Shown in pieces: positions 7,338-14,064 of a stretch of 14,702 nt of DNA (positions within the stretch are counted from its first letter, which is position 1; every line of letters starts with the position of its first letter). Under the pieces are notes generated by a model. The model searched no databases. It was not told the DNA's origin and worked only from the letters and a program-made list of their open reading frames with translations. The position numbers and the translations under genes are program-made. Origin of the DNA: an uncultured Lachnospiraceae bacterium. Lineage in GTDB: Bacteria > Bacillota > Clostridia > Lachnospirales > Lachnospiraceae. The stretch lies in contig CAJUFL010000074.1 of the NCBI GenBank assembly GCA_910585605.1, forward strand, positions 1-14,702, in the 5' to 3' direction.

Positions 7338-8457
7338 AAAATGCCTTCATTGTTAAAAGTTCTACTTTCATAGCAGCCGCCATCTCATATGCTTGCTTGG
7401 ATATACAACTATTGCCATTCCAATTATGCAAATTAATAATCACAGTATTTTCTTCTGGAGATAATCGTATAATATCCGACTGGCTTAAGCAGTATTCATA
7501 GACAAAAATCAGTTTTTTATCATATATCATAATTTCTCTTAAATTAGTTTCATTCAAAAACTTAAAACTTATTTTTCTGGAATTAATGTATTTTAATGCA
7601 AAATTCAAACTTTCAAGACGCACCTTTGCTCTTTTAAAACAATTATAATTGTAATACAACTGTCTTAATCTAGGAGTATCATCTAAAAACACTTTAATAG
7701 ACTTTTCTTCTTTCATCTGAATATATGGGCGCTCAATTCCCATAACTATGGTTTCAAATTTACCTTGTGACTTCAATCTTTGTATCAAATTCTCTAACGA
7801 TTCAGTAGAAGGAAGTATAGCATCTTCAACAGGGGCAATACCAAACATCGAATCAATTTCTGCTGGGAAAAGAACTTCTCGGCTTTTCTCTTCATCAATA
7901 CGAGTAGCTTCAAATTCATCTACATGCCTCATAAATGTTTGGATATATGCCAAATTTGAATGAGATTTTTGCTGATTACATTGAATCAAATCTAGGTTTA
8001 CTGAGAGTAACATTTTTATTTTTCTGTTATTAGATAATATGGTAGCCTCAAACTTATCCCAAAGCACTTTATTTTCTTTCAAATAATAACTCGTGAAAAT
8101 TGTTTGGTTCTCCAAGAGTAGTGGAACTACCTCCTTTTTGAGTTCCTCAAAAGAAGCATATTTTTTACTAAACATTTTTTCAAGTTCTTCTCTTCGGGTT
8201 CTTTTCCACCCCAAAACTTCTTCTGGAGTAAAAGCATTATTTTTATCAAAATCAGTATGACAACTTGGGCATAACAATATTAAGTTCTCAAACGAATTAT
8301 CTGCGGTTTTGCAATATGGATCAATATGTGCTTTTTCAATTATATCACCATTTTTACAAAACAACTCCCGCTGACAATTTGGGTTCATACACCGTCCCAT
8401 AGATTCTGCATATAATTTTCTTTTAGCAGATTCATCTATATATCTACTATTCATCAT
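7312..8457 (-). CDS. HNH endonuclease-domain protein of unknown function
   Basis: A 381-residue protein. Residues 1-90 form an HNH nuclease domain: zinc-type cysteines C23/C28 and C63/C66, with H44 (EKAHIDPY), N58 (FENLILLC) and H67 (CPSCH) as the H-N-H residues. A charged linker follows. The remaining 280 residues I do not recognise; they are alpha/beta-like, with no membrane segment, and end in a hydrophobic stretch (NTVIINLHNWNGN...). The layout of an N-terminal nuclease plus a C-terminal sensor-like region is common among anti-phage effectors, but I cannot name a sensor domain. Two ATGs open the frame (8457, 8454); AGAGAGG sits 4 and 7 bases upstream respectively, so 8454 may be the true start. 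It forms an overlapping operon with the nucleotidyltransferase gene. Confidence 0.8.
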   Translation of the reverse strand: MMNSRYIDESAKRKLYAESMGRCMNPNCQRELFCKNGDIIEKAHIDPYCKTADNSFENLILLCPSCHTDFDKNNAFTPEEVLGWKRTRREELEKMFSKKYASFEELKKEVVPLLLENQTIFTSYYLKENKVLWDKFEATILSNNRKIKMLLSVNLDLIQCNQQKSHSNLAYIQTFMRHVDEFEATRIDEEKSREVLFPAEIDSMFGIAPVEDAILPSTESLENLIQRLKSQGKFETIVMGIERPYIQMKEEKSIKVFLDDTPRLRQLYYNYNCFKRAKVRLESLNFALKYINSRKISFKFLNETNLREIMIYDKKLIFVYEYCLSQSDIIRLSPEENTVIINLHNWNGNSCISKQAYEMAAAMKVELLTMKAFYGYINKFR

Positions 8458-8505
8458 ATAGCCTCTCTATATTTCTATGAATACTCAACTTTATTGTTCC
8501 ATAAG

Positions 8506-8542
8506 CTATAATTTACAACGTACCTTATACATTAAATTATAG
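8506..8542. promoter_or_regulatory. Perfect 10-bp inverted repeat upstream of the HNH operon
   Basis: CTATAATTTA at 8506-8515 and its exact complement TAAATTATAG at 8533-8542, separated by 17 bases, lie 50-85 bases before the HNH start. On the minus strand the distal arm supplies a perfect TATAAT, a possible -10 element, though no good -35 is found 16-18 bases away. This could be an operator overlapping the promoter, or a chance AT-rich repeat. Confidence 0.4.
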
Positions 8543-8570
8543 TTTCGACATTATCTTCCACTTAAAAACG

Positions 8571-9439
8571 TCAATTATTTTTCACTTTATCTCCGATTAT
8601 ATTATTCTTCAACATTGCTATCGTTTCTTGATTCTTCTTAAGAATTCTCAGTTGCCTATATGCCTTTTCTCTTAATATTTTTAACCTCTCAATTTTAGGC
8701 ATTTCCTGTCTTATCAAATCAGCATTCGTATCTTCCAAATTGATAAGTACAACTAATTCCTCCGCCGAAGCAAAATCTCTGATATTAGGTGATTTTCCGC
8801 TTATTCCCTTTTCGTTTCTCCATTGTGCCGCCGTCTTGCCAAACAAAGCCATATTAAGAATATCTGCTTCGGATGCGTATGTATACGCCATTTCCTGTGG
8901 GGATAATGTTGGTGTTATCAGAAATTCCTTTACCGCATCTGTATGAATACGGTAATTTATTTTTGAAAGTTCCCTCTTAGCATCCCAACCAATCGCTAAT
9001 CGGTTTGCTTCATCTTTCTTTAACCGCTGATAGTCCTTGATAATATATAGTTTAAATTCTGGTGAAATCCAAGACGCAAACTCAAAAGCTATATCTGTAT
9101 GGGCATATGTACCGCCGTATCGTCCAGATTTTGATATAATACCGATTGCGTCAGTTGCTTTTATCCACTGTTGCGGTGTCAATGTAAATGCATTATCTCC
9201 CGACTCCGCTTTAAACCTATCGAATTCGATAGGTTTAAAATTGGGATTATGAATCTGTTCCCACAAACCCAAAAATGAGATTGTGGAATGATTACGCATC
9301 CAGTTCGCAACCACGATAAAAGAATTGTCTGGATTTTTATATTTGGCAATATCCGTTAAAGAAATATAAGCTCTTCATTTACGACATCACCCATTACTCT
9401 GATTTCTGTTCCATTGGCATCTATTTTCATATTTTTCAT
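8571..9439 (-). pseudogene. KilA-N domain protein, frameshifted near its N terminus
   Basis: KilA-N is a phage-associated putative DNA-binding domain; the function of these standalone proteins is not known. The gene starts at ATG 9439 (GGAG three bases upstream) with MKNMKIDANGTEIRVMG, but the frame ends at TAA 9356-9358. Shifting frame near 9366-9372 restores the domain: YISLTDIAKYKN, then VVANWMRNHSTISFLGLWEQ, SGRYGGTYAHTDIAFEFASW and a helical C terminus. The total of 869 bases fits 289 codons less one base, so a single-base deletion is the simplest cause. A 247-residue frame from an internal ATG at 9314 remains open but lacks the start of the domain. It follows the 58-residue gene by 28 bases. 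Confidence 0.8.
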
Positions 9440-9467
9440 TATCTCCAACCACTTCCTTTAGCACAGA

Positions 9468-9644
9468 TTATCCCTTATATGACAGCATATACAGCAGGCA
9501 CTCTTGCAGCAATTTCTCTGGATTATGTTCCAATTCTATTATCGCTTTCATTTCCTCTTTAGCCTTATACGGAATATTGTTATTATTCTCAATAATCTTT
9601 TTTAAAACTTCCTTTATTGCTTTTTCATCTAAATTACAAGCCAC
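9468..9644 (-). CDS. Small hypothetical protein, 58 residues, GTG start
   Basis: A short frame not obvious from ATG-only scanning. It begins at GTG 9644, nine bases after a strong GGGAGGG site, and runs to TAA at 9468. The product is highly charged and helical, with LDEKAIKEVLKKIIENN near the start, then KAKEEMKAIIELE and a Leu-rich end; there is no signal peptide or membrane segment. It lies between the second GNAT gene (23 bases upstream) and the KilA-N gene (28 bases downstream), in the same direction. I do not recognise a family. The ribosome binding site, Lys/Glu-rich composition and tight operon packing support a real gene; its function, perhaps as KilA-N partner, is unknown. Confidence 0.6.
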   Translation of the reverse strand: MACNLDEKAIKEVLKKIIENNNNIPYKAKEEMKAIIELEHNPEKLLQECLLYMLSYKG

Positions 9645-9667
9645 TTACACATTCCCTCCCCATCACA

Positions 9668-10139
9668 TTACAACCGACAAACCATGATGTATTCTTCTTC
9701 GTTTTCGTCAATGACCTCAAAACCTGCTTTCCGATACATATGAACCGCATAATTTACCTTCTGCACAGAAAGAGATGCCTGCTTATATCCTTTTTCTCTC
9801 AAAAATTGCAGCATAGCTCCCATAAGTGCTGTACCAATACCCAAATTCCTGTATTCCTCATACAGTGATATGGCAAATGAGGGCGTTTTATCATCAATAT
9901 GCCCGTAATCATTCATAATACGCACCCATACTGCACCTACAATCTTCGCTTTTGTTTCCACAACTAAACACCAATCATCTGGTTTACCAAAATCTGCAAT
10001 ATATACTTGTAGCTCTGGCTGTTCTATAATAGATTTTGGTGGCTTATCCATGCCCTCTGGAATAAAAATTGCTTCATACTAAAAAATCAGATAATATTGG
10101 ATATTCATTTTTTTTAATTTCTCGAATTTTATAATCCAT
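9668..10139 (-). pseudogene. GNAT-family N-acetyltransferase with a one-base insertion
   Basis: GNAT enzymes move an acetyl group from acetyl-CoA to an amine; the substrate here is unknown. Translation from ATG 10139 gives MDYKIREIKKNEYPILSDFL, then GTA and a stop (TGA). Removing one base, at plus-strand 10079, joins it to YEAIFIPEG and the 127-residue frame from 10051, giving a normal 156-residue GNAT with the acetyl-CoA motif EYRNLGIGTALM (about residues 95-106 of the restored protein) and a C terminus ending EEEYIMVCRL. The internal ATG at 10051 would drop the first strand and helix, so that product is unlikely to be active. The insertion is not in a homopolymer. It lies second in the operon, after the intact GNAT gene. 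Confidence 0.75.
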
Positions 10140-10183
10140 GTCTATATAAAACCTCACATCTGCCCAATTCAACAAACGGGAAT

Positions 10184-10669
10184 CTATCGATTTTCCATAA
10201 TCAATTCTTTGCACTTCCATTCTTCACCAAGAATACAATATTTTTCTGTTGTATCGAGAACTACACCGCTAAAACCAACTGCTTTATAACAGTAATAAGC
10301 TGGAAGATTATTCTCAAAAACACCCAATGATACTTTTTTTGCTCCATATATTTCAAATGCAAATTTTAGACCCAGCTGAAGCATAGCTTTTCCATAGCCT
10401 TTTCCTCTCTTGTGAGGATTTACAATAACAAATCCAAAGCGTAATTCATCCAATGATTCATCAAGGTTCCTTAGTGTAAAAAAGCCAACAATTCCTGTTT
10501 CATCAAATGCAGTAAACGGCATTAGAGATTCAACAAAACAAAATTCTTTTTGTGTTATAGGGTAATTACCGAGTATACCTGCTGTCCCTTGATAAAATGC
10601 TTTTTCATCTTGACACCACGATAATATCGTATCTACATCCAAAGCTTTATATGGTCTTATTCTAATCAT
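10184..10669 (-). CDS. GNAT-family N-acetyltransferase
   Basis: A complete 161-residue GNAT acetyltransferase. It opens with IRIRPYKALDVDTILSWCQ, has a central strand FGFVIVNP, and the acetyl-CoA pyrophosphate-binding loop RGKGYG at 88-93 within NPHKRGKGYGKAML. It ends with the usual NLPAYYCYKAVGF segment. GAGG lies 8 bases before the ATG at 10669, and a good promoter lies about 50 bases further upstream, so this is the first gene of the cargo operon followed by the broken GNAT, the 58-residue protein and the KilA-N pseudogene. Its substrate (antibiotic, small amine or protein) cannot be told from sequence. It is the only clearly intact long gene of this operon. Confidence 0.9.
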   Translation of the reverse strand: MIRIRPYKALDVDTILSWCQDEKAFYQGTAGILGNYPITQKEFCFVESLMPFTAFDETGIVGFFTLRNLDESLDELRFGFVIVNPHKRGKGYGKAMLQLGLKFAFEIYGAKKVSLGVFENNLPAYYCYKAVGFSGVVLDTTEKYCILGEEWKCKELIMENR

Positions 10670-10717
10670 ATGTTTTTCCTCACAAATTCCGCTTTCTCAG
10701 TCTAATTTCTTTTTCTA

Positions 10718-10746
10718 AGTATACACGAAATTATAAGATTTTTCAA
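10718..10746 (-). promoter_or_regulatory. Sigma-A type promoter of the GNAT/KilA-N operon
   Basis: On the minus strand TTGAAA (10741-10746) and TATACT (10718-10723) are 17 bases apart. The start point would be near 10711, about 40 bases before the GNAT start at 10669. The promoter lies just outside the presumed end of the mobilizable element, so the operon does not depend on element transcription. Confidence 0.7.
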
Positions 10747-10775
10747 TTCTCCGAACTGCCTTTGCTTAATTGAGC

Positions 10776-10802
10776 GGCACTCCCACATACCGCAGAAGTG
10801 CC
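10776..10802 (-). terminator. Hairpin downstream of tnpV
   Basis: On the minus strand GGCACTTCT and GGGAGTGCC pair over 9 positions (two G-T wobbles) around a 9-base loop, 10 bases after the tnpV stop. There is no strong T-run after it, so it may be a weak terminator or part of the element end rather than a classic terminator. Confidence 0.4.
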
Positions 10803-10811
10803 ATATATCAC

Positions 10812-11243
10812 TTATGAATAGATTAACTCATTCTCCACAACTTCCCTCACACAAACCCGAATATTATTCATTTTTTGAACCCATAAAAGCTGGTTTTCTG
10901 CCTTTAGCTGTTCCGTCACACCTTGCCTGTCGGCATACTCCTTTACCAGCCGAAAAAACATATCTTCTGCCCGTTCATCCACACTTGACAAATATTCATT
11001 CAACCTGCCGCTTGTCAGCAGATTGAGATATACAAGCTGCTTGTACTCTTTGAGATACCGCAAATGACGTTTTCTCGCCTACCGGCTCGGTCGGTTCGCA
11101 GCTTGAGTGCCACCGGCACTCGCTCACCCCCATATACCTATCGGCTTTTCTTCTTCGGGAGGTAATGCAAGCTCTGAGAGGTAATAGCCGCCTTGCTTTG
11201 CATACCAAAGACCGTTATTTTCGTCATAAATCCTGTTTTCCAT
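10812..11243 (-). pseudogene. tnpV: TnpV family protein, split by a 57-nt palindromic insert
   Basis: TnpV proteins are small proteins of unknown function found on clostridial transposons and mobilizable elements. The N-terminal part starts at ATG 11243 (AGG 7 bases upstream, 8 bases after the relaxase stop), reads MENRIYDENNGLWYAKQGGY through KPIGIWG, and stops at TGA 11124-11126. The rest (RHLRYLKEYKQLVYLNLLTS through VVENELIYS, stop 10812-10814) resumes after 57 bases. The frame is the same on both sides (57 is divisible by 3), but the insert carries TGA and TAG. Without it the protein would be about 124 residues, the normal TnpV size. The insert matches a second copy at 12552-12608. A downstream fragment could start at ATG 11063. 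Confidence 0.8.
11070..11130 (-). repeat. Palindromic repeat, copy A, inside tnpV
   Basis: On the minus strand it begins GGGGTGAGCGAGTGCC and includes a perfect 7-bp hairpin, GAGTGCC-GGT-GGCACTC, then GCTGCGAACCGACCGAGC. Over 57 aligned bases it differs from copy B (plus strand, 12552-12608) at only 6 positions, two of which are a compensating pair in the hairpin. It interrupts the tnpV reading frame. Confidence 0.85.
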
Positions 11244-11251
11244 AGTGTTTC

Positions 11252-12409
11252 CTACCTTTCCTCTTTGTTGTTTTTAAAGCGATTCCCACGCTGTTTTGAT
11301 TTTTGTGCTGCTTTTGCCTGCTCTAAAAGGCTGTCTATCTGCTTACTCCCAAATGTCTTACGGAGCAGCTTATAATCTTTGTTTTCCGCACGGAGGTTTT
11401 CATTTTCCCCTGCCAGTTTCTCATTGGTTTTCCTTAACCCCTCATTCTCACGGTGGAGATTGCTGTTTGTAACATTCAGCCGATAGTAGCTGTCCCACGC
11501 TTCAAAGCACCTTATAAGAGCTGTTTTAACAAGCGATTTCAGCTTTTGCACCAAAGGCACTGCCACTTTATTCTTATACGACTTTGCAGACATGAACCCC
11601 TGCGGCTCTGGCAACTGGTATTCTGGCGAAATATCAAGCATCTGCTCAAGTGTTTTTAGGTTCTCAATTCCTTTGTCGTAATTCTCCACCCTGTCCGACA
11701 ATGCTTGAAATTCCTCTTTTTTCTCCAAAATCTGCCCCTCAAGCTGGATGACCTCTTTTTCCCGCTCCTGCTTTTTATAATCAAGGACAGACAAATGTTT
11801 TTCATGCGTGCCTTTCTGCTCCCACTGAATTCCGTACCGTTCCATTACGGCGGCAAGCTGTTCTTTTTCGGAAAATACCCATTGTGACCACTCCGTATCG
11901 CCACGGGAGCCGCCTTTGAATCCCTGCGCCGCCAACGCCTGTTTCAAAGATACCCTCGTATCAAGCCCACGCTTGCTGCCAGTCGTGAACGGAACAAAAT
12001 CAATGTGCAGATGCGGCATTGCTTCATCCATATGGATATGAGCGGAAAATACATAAAGGTTCGGGTTTCGCTCTTGGAATCCATGATAATATTCATCTAA
12101 AATCTGCCTTGCAAGCTGTCCGTTTTCACTTCCTGCACCCATATTTTCCTTATCGCCAATCTGCAAAATCAGTTCATGGAACGGCTTTTCCTGCTTTGAG
12201 TTCCGTATCTTCTCGTAATAATCGGCAATGCGGCGGTCTGCCCTTGTCTGTTTCTCGTTATATCTCTGTAATGCTTCATCAAATAGCTTATGATACACTT
12301 TCTTGATATTCTCATTACAGTAATCTACATTGAGGTGGGAGCGTTCAGCATCCACATTTTCAGCCTTAAATTTACGGCTGTTATGGTTGACCGAGCCTTT
12401 CCCCACCAT
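11252..12409 (-). CDS. mobV: MobV-family relaxase (Pre/Mob plasmid recombination type)
   Basis: The relaxase nicks the transfer origin and leads the strand into a recipient using a helper element's channel. The HUH-type motif HxDExxPHxH is clear: H126, D128, E129, P132, H133 and H135 in HMDEAMPHLH. The motif I segment NHNSRKF carries H9, matching the catalytic His of pMV158 MobM (His22). Residues about 200-265 and 310-375 are coiled coils. The ATG at 12409 has no ribosome binding site and leaves only 8 residues before motif I. The frame stays open upstream, RRTISAM, to an ATA at 12428-12430 preceded by AAAGGG, where I would expect the family start. So the true start may be a mutated or non-standard codon at 12430. 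tnpV follows by 8 bases. Confidence 0.92.
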   Translation of the reverse strand: MVGKGSVNHNSRKFKAENVDAERSHLNVDYCNENIKKVYHKLFDEALQRYNEKQTRADRRIADYYEKIRNSKQEKPFHELILQIGDKENMGAGSENGQLARQILDEYYHGFQERNPNLYVFSAHIHMDEAMPHLHIDFVPFTTGSKRGLDTRVSLKQALAAQGFKGGSRGDTEWSQWVFSEKEQLAAVMERYGIQWEQKGTHEKHLSVLDYKKQEREKEVIQLEGQILEKKEEFQALSDRVENYDKGIENLKTLEQMLDISPEYQLPEPQGFMSAKSYKNKVAVPLVQKLKSLVKTALIRCFEAWDSYYRLNVTNSNLHRENEGLRKTNEKLAGENENLRAENKDYKLLRKTFGSKQIDSLLEQAKAAQKSKQRGNRFKNNKEER

Positions 12410-12419
12410 TGCGCTAATC

Positions 12420-12545
12420 GTCCGTCTTATAAAATCACGCCCTTTCTTTTCGGCTGGTAGGCTTTGTTACTTTCCCGAAAGTAACGCAAAAGCACTTTTG
12501 TCAGCTATGCCAACAAAAATGCAACCTGCAAGCAGGTTTTGCGCT
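12420..12545. other. Candidate transfer origin (oriT) hairpins upstream of the relaxase
   Basis: Three perfect stems stand in a row: GTTACTTTC with GAAAGTAAC (12466-12485), CAAAAG with CTTTTG (12487-12500), and AACCTGC with GCAGGTT (12523-12538). MobV origins known from plasmids lie just upstream of mob and consist of such inverted repeats. I see no copy of the pMV158 nick sequence GTGTG-TT, so the assignment rests on position and structure only. The stems may equally control translation of the relaxase. Confidence 0.45.
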
Positions 12546-12551
12546 CTCCGA

Positions 12552-12612
12552 GGGGTGAGCGTGTGCCAGTGGCACACAAGCTGCGAACCGACCGAGTCGG
12601 CAGACGAGACAG
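12552..12612 (+). repeat. Palindromic repeat, copy B, between repA-like gene and relaxase
   Basis: On the plus strand GGGGTGAGCGTGTGCC opens a 57-base match to copy A (51 identities). Its hairpin is GTGTGCC-AGT-GGCACAC, and a second stem CCGAC-CGA-GTCGG follows. It is inverted relative to copy A, so the pair flanks the relaxase gene. Confidence 0.85.
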
Positions 12613-12638
12613 GGCTGCTTTTTGTAAAAAGCCCCCTG
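12610..12638. terminator. Strong hairpin after the RepA-like gene
   Basis: CAGGG (12610-12614) pairs with CCCTG (12634-12638), and inside them GCTTTTT pairs with AAAAAGC around a two-base turn. It lies 15 bases beyond the stop of the RepA-like ATPase. No T-run follows on the minus strand, so it may be an attenuator or mRNA 3' stabiliser rather than a full terminator. Confidence 0.45.
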
Positions 12639-12652
12639 CCCCCGCAAAAACT

Positions 12653-13738
12653 TTATCCGTGACGGTACAGCTTTATCATACGCCCCTCGTGACACCGTTC
12701 ACGTTTATAGAAGATGCCGTATTCGTTGAGTAAACGTCCCGACAGGACATTCAGTTTCCGTGCAAGGCTGTTCGGCTGTAACCCTGTTTCCAGCCAAGCC
12801 GCAAGCTCCGTCGCCGTCCCCTTCCACAAGGGGCAGTCGACAGTAATTCTTTTATCTATTTCCTCAAGTAAAGGCTCTGGCGGCTCTTTCCAAAGTTCTG
12901 TTTCTGCCTTTTGAAAATCCCATAACAATGTTTCGGGATTGCGGAGAAGATAGAGTTTCTGCTCTTGTTGGTCTCTGCCCGACACTTCAAGCGTGGCGGC
13001 GTTGCCGATGCGTTTTTCTTTCTGCAGCAGGAACGCACCGTCAGCCGCACCGAGCAAGCCAGTAGTCCCCGAAATCATATCGAACTTATCATCAGAACCC
13101 TGCTTTCTAGTATGATGGACAATCAAGATACAGATGCCATAGCTGTCTGCAAACTGTTTCAGCCTTGTAATAACCTCATAGTCATTTGCGTAACTGTAAT
13201 TGTCCCCGCCGACTTCACGCACCTTTTGGAGGGTGTCAATGATAATCAGTCTTGTGTCTGTATGCTGTTTCATAAATTCCTGCAACTGTTCATCCAAACC
13301 ATTGCCAAGATTCCCCGCCGAAACAGAAAAGAATAAATTGTCCGCCCCGTCCGTGCCAAACATACGGTACAGCCTTTCCTGCAGGCGGCGGTAATCATCT
13401 TCAAGGGCAAGGTACAAGACCGTTCCTTTTCGGACGGGATATTCCCACAGCGGCACCCCCATACTGGTATGGTACGCAATCTGCGCTATAAGAAAGCTCT
13501 TGCCGACTTTTGGCGCGCCTGCGAAAAGATAAGTGCCAGGGTAGAGCAGACCGTCAATCAAAGGCGGCTTGCTCGGATATACAGAATCATACAATTCAGC
13601 CATAGATACAGTTTCAAGAGCTTCGCTATTGTTTTTCGGCGGGTAATTGGTTATACTGTTATTGTTTACATTAGGCGGTTGTTCCGTATCTGCGCCAACA
13701 GATACATTCGGGGCAGCCGTTTCTTTTTTATTCGCCAT
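12653..13738 (-). CDS. RepA-like RecA-fold ATPase (AAA_25 type)
   Basis: A 361-residue RecA-fold ATPase of the kind found in plasmids and integrative elements, related to hexameric RepA helicases. After a disordered N terminus rich in Asn/Pro come Walker A GAPKVGKS at 74-81, ALEDD at 111-115, Walker B RLIIID at 163-168, and HHTRK at 208-212, a RepA/DnaB-like sensor motif. The C-terminal 80 residues look like a winged-helix region. A GTG at 13744 is possible, but AGGAG is 9 bases before the ATG at 13738 and only 3 before the GTG, so I chose the ATG. It overlaps the end of the RHH gene. Its likely role is replication or DNA processing of the excised element, which is inference. Confidence 0.88.
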   Translation of the reverse strand: MANKKETAAPNVSVGADTEQPPNVNNNSITNYPPKNNSEALETVSMAELYDSVYPSKPPLIDGLLYPGTYLFAGAPKVGKSFLIAQIAYHTSMGVPLWEYPVRKGTVLYLALEDDYRRLQERLYRMFGTDGADNLFFSVSAGNLGNGLDEQLQEFMKQHTDTRLIIIDTLQKVREVGGDNYSYANDYEVITRLKQFADSYGICILIVHHTRKQGSDDKFDMISGTTGLLGAADGAFLLQKEKRIGNAATLEVSGRDQQEQKLYLLRNPETLLWDFQKAETELWKEPPEPLLEEIDKRITVDCPLWKGTATELAAWLETGLQPNSLARKLNVLSGRLLNEYGIFYKRERCHEGRMIKLYRHG

Positions 13739-14063
13739 CTTCACTTTCTCCTTTCAGACCGCCGAGAATAACAGCAATCAGTTCGATTGTGTCAAGCAGT
13801 TCTTCATTTACGCCCCCGCCCGCTTCAATCCTCTGTAATTCTGCAAGGACGGCGGCAAGTTCATTGCGGAGTGCCTTATATACCCTCGGATTGCCCTGCA
13901 CGACCACATCTTGGCATAAGAGCCGCCTTGTAATATAATCCTGCTTGGTAAGCCCCGAAAGCCTCACCGCTTTGTCAATCCGCTCATTTTCTTCGGAAGA
14001 TACCCGAAACGCAACGGTCTTATTCCTCCAACGGTTACAGTTATCTAAATTCTTTGCCGACAT
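13728..14063 (-). CDS. Ribbon-helix-helix relaxosome accessory protein, MobC-like
   Basis: A 111-residue protein. Residues 14-22 (NKTVAFRVS) form the DNA-contacting strand and about 23-52 the two helices (SSEENERIDKAV, then GLTKQDYITRRLL) of a ribbon-helix-helix fold, followed by a helical acidic tail. Such proteins beside relaxase genes bind the transfer origin and help the relaxase. The ATG at 14063 is one base after the integrase stop, with AGGGGG 9 bases upstream, and its stop overlaps the ATPase start, so int, this gene and the ATPase are one transcript. It could instead be a transcriptional regulator of the element; position favours the mobilization role, with moderate certainty. Confidence 0.75.
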   Translation of the reverse strand: MSAKNLDNCNRWRNKTVAFRVSSEENERIDKAVRLSGLTKQDYITRRLLCQDVVVQGNPRVYKALRNELAAVLAELQRIEAGGGVNEELLDTIELIAVILGGLKGESEDGE

Positions 14064-14064
14064 A

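Noticed and set aside
7312..8457. HNH protein as a Cap5-type (HNH-SAVED) CBASS effector
   Set aside because: Length and N-terminal HNH fit, but I see no recognisable SAVED motifs, and the neighbouring 103-residue MNT is far too small for a CD-NTase.
9668..10669. The two GNAT genes as a GNAT/RHH toxin-antitoxin system
   Set aside because: No RHH or DUF1778-like antitoxin is adjacent, and both look like ordinary small-molecule GNATs.
10996..11208. Minus-strand 70-residue frame across the tnpV insert
   Set aside because: It is an out-of-frame reading of tnpV plus the palindromic repeat, with no ribosome binding site.
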